Assembly (NCBI GenBank): GCA_025363655.1
Contig: JANYDK010000143.1
Coordinates: forward strand, 1 to 39,632
Direction of reading: 5' to 3'
Source of the DNA: Deltaproteobacteria bacterium
GTDB lineage: Bacteria > Myxococcota_A > Polyangia > Polyangiales > JADJMO01
Length of the DNA stretch: 39,632 bases
A model generated the notes under the pieces. That model saw only the letters and a list, made by a program, of their open reading frames with translations, had not been told where the DNA came from and did not search any database. Below, one piece after another: positions 22,802-35,300 of the stretch. How positions within the stretch are numbered: position 1 is the stretch's first letter; every line of letters starts with the position of its first letter. The translations under genes and the position numbers were made by a program.

Positions 22802-23743
22802 TCAGGCCGTCGAGCCTCCGACCGAGATGGCGGCGGTCTCCCACTTTCCCTCGAAGCCGGTGAACACGTAGCCGAGCATCGCGTCGCCAAAACCATCGCC
22901 GTAGTCGTAGTGAAGGAAGATCTCCGGCACGCCATCCGCGTCGGCGTCGAAGACCGCGCGCGGTTGATACGTACGCAGCGCGCAACTGCTCGATCCGAAC
23001 GTATCGACGTAGCGCGTGATCCACTTCCCGTCGCCTTGCAGCCGCGCGACCACGAGCAATGGTCCACCGACGACGGCCCACTTCTCACGCACCGAATCGT
23101 TGGAATTTCCCTTGTCGAAATAGAGCACGCGCTCGGCGAAGGGCCGCGCCGCTTCGCACTCCGTGTATTCGCTCTTCGGCACCATCTGCTTCTCGAGCTG
23201 GACGATGCTCTCGGCCAGCGCCGCCCGCTCGGTCGCCTTCGGGGCCCAGATGACGCTCTTCGGCGGGGTGTAATCGCCCTGCAAGTAGAGCCCGACGCCC
23301 TTCTGGCCCTGGGTCTTCGTCAGCTCGAGCTCGTAGCACTGCGAGACGTCGTATCCCTCGCCGCCCGTGACTTCCATTTCGCCGACGACCGCGCCGTACG
23401 CATCGACGCTCTTCCAATGACTCCCCGCGCGTGCCCATTGTGCGCAGCACTCGATGCCTGCCTCGGTGAGCTTTCCCTTCTTCACGTAGGCGAAGGGCGT
23501 GACTGGATCGTCGCCGAGAATGCGCAGCGCACCTTGATCGGCGCACGCCGGATTGGTCACCATCTTCTTCGGAAGAGGATCGCCCGTCTCGATCGGCTTC
23601 GGCTTCTTCTGCACCGACGCCGTTTTTTCGGCCTTCGGCGCCTTGACGACCTTCGCGGCCTTCTTCGTCTTCGCGTCCGCGTTCGGGACGTTCGGGACCA
23701 CGAGGAGGACGCTCGCGAGCAGGGTGAGGGCGATCTTCCGCAT
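22802..23743 (-). CDS. secreted hypothetical protein
   Basis: The product is 313 residues from ATG 23743. The N-terminus is RKIALTLLASVLLVVPNVPN followed by ADA, a Sec signal peptide with a likely cleavage after Ala-Asp-Ala and no lipobox Cys. A Lys/Ala/Pro-rich linker (about residues 25-55) follows, then a globular region with Cys pairs (IECCAQW, SQCYELEL, SSSCALRTY). Near the end FDADADGVPEIFLHYDYGDG has the Asp pattern of a calcium-binding FG-GAP-like repeat. No enzyme signature is visible. Confidence 0.72.
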   Translation of the reverse strand: MRKIALTLLASVLLVVPNVPNADAKTKKAAKVVKAPKAEKTASVQKKPKPIETGDPLPKKMVTNPACADQGALRILGDDPVTPFAYVKKGKLTEAGIECCAQWARAGSHWKSVDAYGAVVGEMEVTGGEGYDVSQCYELELTKTQGQKGVGLYLQGDYTPPKSVIWAPKATERAALAESIVQLEKQMVPKSEYTECEAARPFAERVLYFDKGNSNDSVREKWAVVGGPLLVVARLQGDGKWITRYVDTFGSSSCALRTYQPRAVFDADADGVPEIFLHYDYGDGFGDAMLGYVFTGFEGKWETAAISVGGSTA

Positions 23744-23805
23744 GCTCACGGAGCTACCGCCTTCGTCGCCGGTCGCAAAGAAAACGGCTGTTTTCCCGTG
23801 CGCGC

Positions 23806-25749
<1,944 letters not shown>

Positions 25750-25845
25750 GACGGGGCCGAGATAGATCGAATCGGCGGGGGAGACGAGAGACCGATTTTC
25801 TCGCGCCCAATTTTCGCGCGCACGGAACGCGGCTACGCGCCTGGC

Positions 25846-26205
25846 ATGTCGGAAGCGAATCGGGCCATCGGGCGGGCGTGGCTGGCGGCGTTCAATGCGC
25901 ACGACGTGGCGACGTTGGTCGAGCTCTACGACGCGCAGGCGACGCACACCTCCCCGAAGATTCGCGTGCTCCATCCCGACACGGGCGGGAAAATCGTCGG
26001 GCACGCCGCGCTCACGACCTGGTGGCGCGACGCCATCACGCGCCTGCCCGACTTGCGCTACGTCGAGACGACGATCACCGCCGACGCGTCACGCGTCTTT
26101 CTCGAATACGTGCGCCACGCCGGCACCGACGCGCCGATGCCGGTCGCCGAGGTGTTCGACGTCGCGGGCGGGAAGATCGTCGCCTCCCGCGTCTATCACG
26201 GCTGA
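25846..26205 (+). CDS. SnoaL/NTF2-like protein
   Basis: The product is 119 residues. It has the single-domain cone fold pattern of the SnoaL-like superfamily: helix WLAAFNAHDVATLVELYDAQ, then THTSP, GHAALTTWWRDAITRLPDLR, and beta strands ending EVFDVAGGKIVASRVYHG. Members are small hydrolase- or isomerase-like proteins or ligand carriers; the substrate here cannot be told. Length is typical. It converges with the next gene, 24 bases apart. Confidence 0.85.
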   Translation: MSEANRAIGRAWLAAFNAHDVATLVELYDAQATHTSPKIRVLHPDTGGKIVGHAALTTWWRDAITRLPDLRYVETTITADASRVFLEYVRHAGTDAPMPVAEVFDVAGGKIVASRVYHG

Positions 26206-26235
26206 GTTTCGCTGAGATTCGCGGGAAAATCAGCC
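26200..26235. terminator. possible bidirectional terminator hairpin between convergent genes
   Basis: GGCTGA (26200-26205) and TCAGCC (26230-26235) pair as a 6-bp stem that contains the stop codons of both convergent genes; inside, TTTC and GAAA can extend the stem. No T run follows on either strand, so activity as an intrinsic terminator is doubtful. Confidence 0.3.
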
Positions 26236-26649
26236 CATCGCGCTGTTGCGCTCGAACTCGGCGATGCGCTTCTGCGACATCCAGTCCTTCACGTCGTCGC
26301 GGCCGAGGCCCCAAATCATCATCACGCACGAGACGATGCCGAAGCCGAGCGCGCCCATCGTGACGACGCCGAGGCTGCCGAGCATGCCGAGGTTCGAGAG
26401 GACGTCGGCGGCCATGGCGACGGCGATGGCGCTGATGATGAGCCCGAGGAAGGCGAGCCCGCGCAGCAACGCACGCGCACCTTCACGCCCGCGAATGAGC
26501 CCCACCATGAGGGCGATGGTCAGCACCGGACGCACCCAAGGCTTGATGCCGCCTTCGCCCATGAGCGCGAGGGTGATGTCGAGGGCTACCGAGAGGCCCA
26601 TGAAGACGAGGACGACGACGAGCGCGGTGGGCATCGAGGGCTTGGACAT
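26230..26649 (-). CDS. small integral membrane protein
   Basis: The product is 139 residues; GGAG precedes the ATG at 26649. Four hydrophobic segments are visible (near residues 8-28, 40-55, 62-83 and 90-112), with a Gly-Arg-Glu-Gly loop between the second and third. The C-terminal 25 residues are polar (DDVKDWMSQKRIAEFERN). No family was recognised. Confidence 0.75.
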   Translation of the reverse strand: MSKPSMPTALVVVLVFMGLSVALDITLALMGEGGIKPWVRPVLTIALMVGLIRGREGARALLRGLAFLGLIISAIAVAMAADVLSNLGMLGSLGVVTMGALGFGIVSCVMMIWGLGRDDVKDWMSQKRIAEFERNSAMG

Positions 26650-26738
26650 GCGGTTCTCCGGAGAATCGAAGCGGATTCGCGTGCATTCCGTGAAATCGAA
26701 ACGTTCGCGCAGCTTCGACGCCGGGCCGCCCGGTTGAT

Positions 26739-27809
26739 TCACTCGCCGAGGACGATTTCCCCGGGAGCGCCGAGAAGGCGAATCTTCTCCATCACTTCGT
26801 CGAGGTCGACGACCTGATCGATCATCCGCAGGCCGAGGCCGTGGAGGGTCTTGGTGACGAGGACCGCGGCGATGGCGGCGATGGCGACCCCACCTGCGCG
26901 CATGCCGTCTTCGGCGACGAGCGTCCGCTTCTTCGTCACGCCATCTGCGCCACGCGCGAGGGCGACCATCTCCACGCGGGTGATCGTCCGTGCAAGGAGC
27001 ACGCGCCGAAGCACCGTGAACGAGAACCGCGTGACGAAGGCGAAGAAGGCGCTGCGCACGAGGAAGTTGGGAAGGGCGAGGAAGACGGCGCACAGCAGGC
27101 CTGGACGCAGCGCGAGGAAGACGGAGATGTCGGGCACGCCGAGGCTCTCGTGCAGCATGTCGGGCTCGGCCAAGGCTGCACGCAACGAGGGCCGTTTTCC
27201 GCACGGAAATGGCAATTTTTGACCGGGTCCAATCGGCGCCGAGAGGACGCGCCGACCGAACGCCCAGCTACGCGCCGGAACGCCGAGGAGCGCGCCCATG
27301 AGACGCACCGTGCTCCCTCCAGCAGCAGAGAAAGGACTGGTGGAGATGCCGAGGACGAGCTCGGTCACTGGAGCTGCGTTAGTCGCCGAAGCCGCCGGAG
27401 CTTCTGCGTTTGCGACATCACGCACGGCGCGGCTCGCGAGCAAGTTGGAGAGCCCCGTGAAGATGCCCGCGCCGAGGATGACGGCCCCCTCGCCGGAGGC
27501 GCCGCGAAGGCTCTCGGTCAATCGATCGACCACGACCGCGTCGGAGCTCGCTTCGAGAAAGGTGATGCCGTGATCGAGGCAGTACCTCGCGAGCGCGTCG
27601 GGCGCGACGCCGGTGCTGTCGGCGACGTCGATGACCAGATCTCCCGCAGCGAGCGCGTCGAACGTCGACGGTTCTGCGAGATCGATGCGCAGCGGACCAC
27701 GGCGGCCGGCGACGATGATCTCGCGAGAATCACCGCCAGGGAGCCTTCTCAACGCGGCAACGGCTCGGGCTCCGAGATGACCGCGACCGCCGACGACGAT
27801 GACCCGCAT
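26739..27809 (-). CDS. saccharopine dehydrogenase-like NAD(P)-binding protein
   Basis: The product is 356 residues. The N-terminus RVIVVGGRGHLGARAV is a Rossmann G-x-x-G-x-x-G motif, followed by IVAGRRGPLRIDL and DLVIDVADSTG, the order seen in saccharopine dehydrogenase-like proteins. The middle contains GAGIFTGLSNLLA. The C-terminal half is rich in hydrophobic residues (LRPGLLCAVFLALPNFLVRS). The substrate is unknown; many members are not true saccharopine dehydrogenases. The aminotransferase gene lies 70 bases upstream on the same strand, so the two may be co-transcribed. Confidence 0.82.
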   Translation of the reverse strand: MRVIVVGGRGHLGARAVAALRRLPGGDSREIIVAGRRGPLRIDLAEPSTFDALAAGDLVIDVADSTGVAPDALARYCLDHGITFLEASSDAVVVDRLTESLRGASGEGAVILGAGIFTGLSNLLASRAVRDVANAEAPAASATNAAPVTELVLGISTSPFSAAGGSTVRLMGALLGVPARSWAFGRRVLSAPIGPGQKLPFPCGKRPSLRAALAEPDMLHESLGVPDISVFLALRPGLLCAVFLALPNFLVRSAFFAFVTRFSFTVLRRVLLARTITRVEMVALARGADGVTKKRTLVAEDGMRAGGVAIAAIAAVLVTKTLHGLGLRMIDQVVDLDEVMEKIRLLGAPGEIVLGE

Positions 27810-27879
27810 CGGCGCAGTTCTGGGGCTACGACGCTTGGCGGCAAGGCCTCACGCCTTCAACCGCGCACTTGACGCGGCT

Positions 27880-29169
27880 TCAACGCGCGCGAGCGACCAT
27901 CGCTTCGAGCCGATCGAGCGCGCGGGACACCACCTCTTCGCTCGGCCCGAAGGAGAAGCGCACGTGGTTGCGGAAGCGGCTCGGGCGCCCTGCTCGGCGC
28001 TTGCCCGGGTTGACGTCGAAGAACTCGCCAGGCACGCAAATCACCTTCTCTTGGAGGGCCGCGCGGAAGAAGGCGTGGCCGTCGGAGAGGGTTCCCGGGA
28101 GCTCGGCGGTGCTGCCCCAGACGTAGAACGTACCCTCGGGCTCGACGTCGATGACGATGCCCATCTTGCGCAGGCGATCGATCATCAGGCGGCGCTTCTT
28201 CGAGAACACCTTCTGAATGGCGGCGGTCTCGGCGCGGACGTGATCGGCGCTCATCAGCCCGACGGCCGCGCGCTGCATCGGCTTGCTGCCACCGCCGTCG
28301 AGGAAGCTGCCGGCGCTGGCGACCGCTTCGATGACGCTCTTCGGTCCGACCGTCCAAGTGACGCGCCAACCGGGATAACGCCAGTTCTTCGTCAGGCCGT
28401 CGAAGATGAGGATCGGATCGCGATCGACGTCTTCGACGTAGCGCGCGGCGCTCTCCATCGGAGCGGCCTCGTTGCCGTCTTCATAGACGTAGTGCGAATA
28501 GAACTCGTCGACGAGCAGCGCGCAGTCGAGCTCGTCGCAGCTACGCACCCACGCCGCCAGCTCCTCGCCACGAACGTGCTTGCCCGTCGGGTTGCAGGGG
28601 TTGGAAAGAAGAAGCGCCGAGAGCCCGCGTCCGAGGATTTCACGGCGCAAATCTCCGACCGAAAATCCATAACCTCGATCTCCTTCGAGGAGGATGGGGA
28701 TCGCTTGGAAGTTGCCGAAGACGTCGAGCAGCTCTTCGTAGGCGGTGTAGTCGGGGAGGAAGTGGCCGAGGTTGATTTGCCCGAGCGAGGCTGCGGCGCG
28801 CGTCAGGGCTGCGCGTCCGCCGCCACTGACGCTGACGTTCTCGGCGCTGTAGCGCGAGCTCATGCCGCGTCGGTAGAGGCGGTTGTAGAGATCGGCGATC
28901 GCTTCACGGAGCTCGAAGAGGCCGGCGACGGGCGCGTATTCTTGATCGTCGCCGTGAATGGTGACCGACTCGATGCGCGGGGGTGCGCCGGGGAGTGCGC
29001 CCGTCTCCGGCTGCCCTTGCCCGAGGTTGCACCACTCGGCGTCGCCGTAATGGAACCCGAGCTTGGCGGCCTCGGTGGTGACGTAGATGACGCCAGTGCG
29101 CGGGACGGGGCGAAACGCGGAGATCGAGCGGTCGTGACCGCGGTCGTGGGGGGGGGACGGAGGCGACAT
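27880..29169 (-). CDS. class I/II PLP-dependent aminotransferase
   Basis: The product is 429 residues. PLP signatures are present: LGQGQPETG near the start, LLLSNPCNPTGK, the Asp-Glu of LLVDEFYSHYVY, the Schiff-base Lys261 in FDGLTKNWRYPGW, and a C-terminal Arg in NHVRFSFG. This is fold-type I, aspartate aminotransferase-like; the amino acid substrate cannot be set from motifs. It diverges from the double-module surface protein gene across 153 bases that hold a candidate operator. Confidence 0.92.
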   Translation of the reverse strand: MSPPSPPHDRGHDRSISAFRPVPRTGVIYVTTEAAKLGFHYGDAEWCNLGQGQPETGALPGAPPRIESVTIHGDDQEYAPVAGLFELREAIADLYNRLYRRGMSSRYSAENVSVSGGGRAALTRAAASLGQINLGHFLPDYTAYEELLDVFGNFQAIPILLEGDRGYGFSVGDLRREILGRGLSALLLSNPCNPTGKHVRGEELAAWVRSCDELDCALLVDEFYSHYVYEDGNEAAPMESAARYVEDVDRDPILIFDGLTKNWRYPGWRVTWTVGPKSVIEAVASAGSFLDGGGSKPMQRAAVGLMSADHVRAETAAIQKVFSKKRRLMIDRLRKMGIVIDVEPEGTFYVWGSTAELPGTLSDGHAFFRAALQEKVICVPGEFFDVNPGKRRAGRPSRFRNHVRFSFGPSEEVVSRALDRLEAMVARAR

Positions 29170-29215
29170 CGTGGACGCTGGGTATCACGGCCATGGGCGC
29201 GGGCGCAGGCCCTGT

Positions 29216-29261
29216 GCGCTGCACCCCCAGTTGCATGCAACCCTCGGCGAGCGTTGCACCC
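29216..29261. promoter_or_regulatory. candidate operator: palindrome flanked by direct repeats
   Basis: GTTGCATGCAAC at 29230-29241 is a perfect 12-base palindrome. It is flanked by GCGCTGCACCC (29216-29226) and GCGTTGCACCC (29251-29261), an 11-base direct repeat with one mismatch, 35 bases apart. The cluster lies between the divergent starts of the aminotransferase and the large surface protein. The binding protein is unknown. Confidence 0.45.
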
Positions 29262-29322
29262 AGCGTGATTGGGGTGGGATTTCGCAGGCTCTGCGGGGCA
29301 CGGCCAGTGCTAGAGGGGCCGC

Positions 29323-32300
29323 ATGGTTCTCTGCGCCCGCTTCGCCAGTTTCTCCACCGTGCTCGTTCTGGGTGGCCTCGTCAGCTTCGCCAGCTTCGGT
29401 TTCGGGTGTTCCGGAGGGCGGGCGCCCGCATCCGACGAGCTCGACGCGGCCGTGCCGAAGCCCGCCGAGACCCCCGTCGAGCGCGCGGAATCCACACTCG
29501 CGGTGCTTCGCGCCCAGCCCGTCTTCGCCTCGGCATTGCGTGCGCGGAGTGAGTTCCGCATCGAGGCCGGCCAGCCGGTCTTCCCCGACGCCCGACTGCG
29601 CGTGAAGGCGCCGACGAAGGCGAACGGCGCGCTCCGCCTCGAAGCACGCGGGGACGACGATGCTTGGATCGAAGTGCGCGCGCTCGATGCGAGCGACGTC
29701 GCGGCGACCTTGCGCGACGGCGTCCTCACGTATCCGGCCAGCGTCGGCGGCGGAGATTTGGTCTTTGTCGGCAGCGCCACCAGCCTCGAGGAAGCCCGGG
29801 TGCTCCGCGAGCCGGTCGCCGAGTATCACGCGCGCTATTCGATTCGCCTCGGCGCACGCATCGTCAGCGTCCGCGCGCGCGAGCATCGCATCGAGTGCGT
29901 CGACGCGAACGGCTACGTCGTCATCGGCACCGCGCCGCTCTACGCTCTCGACGCGAAGGGTGTTCGCCGCGAGCTCGACGTCGCCGTCACGATGAGCAAT
30001 TCGGGCGAAGCGACCGTCGACGTCAGCGGCTCCTTTGCCGAGCTTTCGGCGCCGATCGTCGTCGATCCGGTGTGGAGCACGGTCTCGCCGATGTCGGTCG
30101 CGCGCCTCGGACACGCCGGCATCGCGCTCAAGGACGGGACCATTCTCGTCACCGGTGGCCAAAGCGCCGGCGTGTTCTTCACCTCGAGCGAGGTCTACGA
30201 CCCGAAGACGAACACCTGGACCACGGTCGGCTCGATGAACCGCGCGCGCGGCGGCAATTCGCTGGCGCTGACGCCGAGCGGGAAGGTGATGATCGCCAGC
30301 TCGTACGTCTACGACATGCCCGTCGAGTCCTACGACCCGGCGACGAAGACATGGTCCCCGGTCACCGTCGGCTCCGGCGTCGGCGTCGGCGACCACGTCT
30401 TCACGTTCTCGACGGGGAAGATCGCGATGGTCGGCGGGGAATCGATCTCGCTCTACGACGAGACCACCGCCAAGTGGACCCTCGGCACCAGCGGACCTGC
30501 GCCGCGTGGCTCCGCCGGAATCGGTTTGCTCGCCGACGGACGTCTGATGTTCGCGGGCGGGCTCGATTTTCCGGGCAAATGGTACAGCCAGGTCGACATC
30601 TACGACCCCAAGACCGACAGCTGGACGACGACCGGGCCGCTCTCCGCGCACCGCACCGATGCCGCCGTCATCGGCCTCGCCGACGGCGGCGCGTTGGCGG
30701 TCGGCGGCAACGTCGCCGGAGTGAGCGGCGTCACCATCGTCGAACGCTACGACGTCGTCGCCAAGACCTGGTCGATCGTCGCGCCGTTGCCGGCGTCCAC
30801 CGCCTCCATCGGCGGCACACCGACGCTGACGATGCTCGCCGGGGGTCGCGTGATGATCCCCGAGCTCGGCTACGGCGGCAAAGGCGCGGCGATCTTCGAT
30901 CCGGCAGCGAACGAGTGGCGCAGCACCACCCCCTCCACGTCTTCGCACGGCTCCTCCCCACCGCTCATCGTCAGCGGCACGGCCGTGTACGTCATCGGTG
31001 GCAACGACGACAAAGGCGCGGCCGGTGCCGACGTCGAGAAGTTCGTGCCCATGGCCAACGGAAGCGCCTGCGTCGCCACGGCGCCTGGGGACTGCGTCTC
31101 CGGCTTCTGCACCGACGGCGTCTGCTGCAACCGCTCCTGCACCGGTCCGTGCGAACGCTGTGACGCCAGCGGATCGGCCGGCACCTGCAGCGGTCTCACC
31201 GGCGCTCCGCACGCGACGCGCACGTGTGATCCCTACGCCGCTTGCAGCGCCGGCTCGTGCGCGAGCTCGTGCACCGTCGACGGCGATTGCACGGCGACGA
31301 GCTGGTGCTCGAGCGGCAAGTGCGCGCCGAGGGTCGGGTCGGGAAAGGCCTGCACCAGCGGACGTGGTTGCAACTCCGGCAACTGCGTCGACGGCGTATG
31401 CTGCGACACCGCCTGCAGCGGCCAGTGTGAAGCCTGCAACGTCGGCGGCAAAGAGGGCGTCTGCACGCCGGTGACCGGCACTCCGAAGGGCGCCCGTCCT
31501 GCGTGCACCGACGGCAGCAGCGAGTGCGGCGCCGTCTGCAACGGCACCAAGCGTGACGCGTGCGTCTATCTCGCCGCGGGGAGCCGGCCGTGCGGAAAGG
31601 CGAGCTGCCTCACCGGCGTCGAGACCCATCCGAGCACCTGCGACGGCAAGGGCGCGTGCTCCGACAAACCGTCGTCGTGCGGCAACTACGCGTGCGGCGT
31701 CGACATCTGCAAGAGCGCGTGCGGCACCAAGGCCGACTGCACGCCGGGCAACCTCTGCGTCTCCAACGCCTGCGTCCCCGCGCCGGGCCTCGGCGATCCT
31801 TGCAAGGACGCGATCGAGTGCTCGACCGGCTATTGCGTCGACGGCGTCTGCTGTGGCGTCCCCTCCTGCGGCGCCGGAAGCACCTGCGCAGCGCCTTCGA
31901 AGGCCGGTCACTGCACGCACGACCTCGGGCTCGCGTGCTCGGTCGACGACCAGTGCGCGTCGGGGAAGTGCGTCGACGGCGTCTGCTGCGAGAGCGCGTG
32001 CAACGGCAACTGCGAAGCGTGCGACGTGCCCGGCAACAACGGTCACTGCACGGCCGTGAAGGGCGCGCCGCGCGGAGCCAGGCCGGCCTGCGCCAGCGAC
32101 ACCAAGAACGTCTGCGCGCAGATGCTCTGCGATGGCGTCGATCACACGGCATGCAAGTCGTACGTCGCCGCGGCCGTCACTTGCCACCCGCGTGCATGTA
32201 CCGACGGCACGCTCGTCGAGGCCGTCGCCTGCGATGGCAAGGGCGCCTGTCCGGCGACCGCGCCGAAATCATGCGGTGGTTATGCATGTGACCCCAAAGG

Positions 32301-35300
32301 GCAGGAATGCCTGCGTATTTGTCACTCGGCCGCCGAGTGCACGGCCGGCTACGTCTGCGACAAGGGAGAGTGCCGCGTGGCCACTGCCGCCTGTTCGATC
32401 GACGGCGCGTCTGCGGTCGCCGCCGACGGGACCGTGACCTCGTGCGAGAGCTATCGTTGCCGTGGCGACCACTGCTTGACGACCTGCACGGCCTCCGACG
32501 ATTGCGCGGCCGGCAAGACCTGCGGCGCCGATGGGACCTGCAGCGACGTCGCGCCGTCCGATGGCGGCGGTGGATGCAGCGTCGGCGCGGGCCCGAGTGC
32601 GCTCCCCAGCCGAGGCGGACCTCTCGCCGCGTTGTTCGGGCTCCTGGCGATGGGCGGCGTGTTCCTCCGACGTCGTCGGGCGATCGCGAGCGCGGCCGTC
32701 GCGACGCTCGGCTGCGTCGCCTGCTCGTCGCCGACGATCAGCACCGAAGGCAAAGAGTCGAACGGCTCGAACGAGAGCCACACCTCGTCAGCGCAGCCGG
32801 CGAAGACGCCGGTGATCGCCATGACACCGACCCGTCCCGAAGGCGTGATCGATGCGCTCGGGGCGATCGCTCCCATCGGCGGACGGCTCCACGGCAGCGG
32901 AACGCTCGTCTCGTCGTCGCACGGCTTGCGGCTCGCCGAGGTGACGAAGCCCTCCGGTTGGACGCCGGTCGGAGGCGACCGATTGCTCGCGACGCTCCCC
33001 TCGAGCGCCGACGCGAACCTGCACCTCGAGATCGTCGGCGCCCACGGAATGGCCGTCGATCTGCGCGCCGAAGACGTCGGCAGCGTGGCACCGACCTTGG
33101 TCGGCAACGTCGCCGTCTATCGCAATGTCGACGAAGAGACCGACCTCGTCCACCTCGCCGACGTGCACGGTGCCGAGGAGCTGCGCCTGCTCCGCGTCGC
33201 GCGAGATCGGACCTTCACCTATCGACTGCACCTCGGCGCCGGCGCGGCGTCGGCCCGCGTGATCGGCGATCACCTGGAAATTCTCGACGAAAATGGGATC
33301 GCGCGACTCCGCACCGCGCCGCTCGTCGCCTGGGATGCCCGGGGAGAAACGCGCTCGCTGCACGTCGAGCTCGCCCCCGACGCCGACGGCTATCGAATGA
33401 CCATCCACCTCGACGCGACGGGACTCACGGCGCCGATCGCCGTGGATCCGGCGTGGTCGAGCACCGCCGACACCCACTGGGGACACGCGCCGGGCATCGC
33501 GGTCCGCACCACCAAGGGCACCGTCTTCGCGTTCGACGCGGTCAGCGGTGACCACCGCGACCTCTACGATCCGACGACGTCGACGTGGAAAGACGTCGAC
33601 GACGGCATGCTCTACCAGCGCCACAACTCGGGCTTCGCGGTGCCGCTCGCATCCGGGAAAATCCTCATCGGCGGCGGCTTCGACTCGGCGACCGCGCGGG
33701 TCTCGGAGCTGTGGGATCCGACGACGGGTGCGTACACGCTCGGTGGCTCGCAGGCCTTCTCGCGCGCCAACGTCGGCACGGCGTTCGTACCCGCGCCCTA
33801 CAACGTCTCGCTCGTCATCGGCGGCAACAACAGTGCGACCTGCGACCCCAACGTCTACCGCTACGACGAAGCGACCTCGAAATACGTGGCCGTCGCGTCG
33901 ATGTCGATCGGCCGTGTGGCGTTCACCACCGTCGTCCTATCGACTGGCAAGGTGCTCGTCGTCGGCGGCGCCGCCGGCACAGTCAGTGATTTGGTCGCTA
34001 CCGGAGAAATCTACGATCCGGCCACCAACACCTGGAAAGCGTCCGCGCCGATGTCGGTCGCGCGCAGCGCCCACTCGGCCATTCGTCTGACGAGCGGCAA
34101 GGTGCTGGTCGTCGGCAACTCCCACTACGGCAGCGGCGACGGCACGACCGCCGAAATCTACGATCCGACGACCGACAAATGGACGAGCCTCCCCAAGATG
34201 GCGTTCGCCCGTGAAACGCCGGTGCTCGCGCTCCTCCCGAGTGGGCGCGTCCTCATCGCTGGCGGCAACGACGCCACCACCACCACCGAGGTCTTCGATC
34301 CGGCGACGAACACCTTCGTCCTCGCCGGCGCGATGGCCGACGCGCGCGCCGAGCCCGCAGGCACCGCTCTCGCCGACGGCTCGGTCCTCGTCTTCGGCGG
34401 AAACAAGAAATCCGAGGTGCTCTTCTCCGCCGAACGTTTCGTCGAACAGGCGACCGGCAACGCATGCACCGGCGATGGCGACTGCACGAGCGGCCACTGC
34501 GCCGACGGCGTGTGCTGCGCGACCACTTGCACCGGCGCTTGCTCCTCGTGCGGCCTCGCCGCATCGAAGGGCACCTGCTCGCCGACGACGGGCGCGCCAC
34601 TTCCTGGACATGGGAGCTGCGCGCCCTACCTGGTCTGCGTGGCCGGCGCCTGCGGGAGCACCTGCACCGCCGACACCGAATGCACCACCGGCAACTACTG
34701 CAACAGCGGCAAGTGCGTCCCGAAGAAGACCAACGGCCTGGCCTGCGCCGCTGCCCGCGAGTGCGGTTCCGCTGCCTGCGCCGATGGCGTCTGCTGCAAC
34801 GTCGCCTGCGACGGTCAGTGCGAAGCCTGCGCCGAGACCGGCACTGTCGGCACCTGCACGGCGGTCAGCGGGCTCCCGCGCACGACCCACGTGGCGTGCG
34901 ACGGCATCACCATCGGCGGCGCGTGCGGCTCCCACTGCAACGGCGTCGAACGAAAGACGTGCGTCTACCCCGCGGCGGCCGCGAGCCCTTGCTCTGGTGA
35001 TTCGTGCGGCGGCGGCATCGAGACGCACGCCAGCTCGTGCGATGGCGTCGGACGCTGCAACGACGCCCCCAAGCACTGCGGCGCGTATGCCTGCGGCGGG
35101 ACCAAGTGCAAAACGGCCTGCGCGGTGAGCAGCGATTGCGTCCTCGGCTTCGTCTGCAAGGGCGTCGTCTGCGTCCCGGCCCCGAGCCTCGGTCAGCCCT
35201 GCTCGTCGACGGTGCCTTGCGATGGTGGCCTCTTCTGCACCGACGGCGTCTGCTGCGGAGAAGCTTCCTGCGGCTCCAGCAAGTCGTGCGCGCTTCCCGC

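Noticed and set aside
29185-32187. A 1000-codon open frame antisense to module 1 of the surface protein
   Set aside because: It is Ala/Arg/Val/Asp-rich with no domain; TGC Cys codons read as GCA Ala on the other strand, so the high-GC Cys-rich gene opens this frame by itself. A similar frame at 33937-35940 lies opposite module 2.
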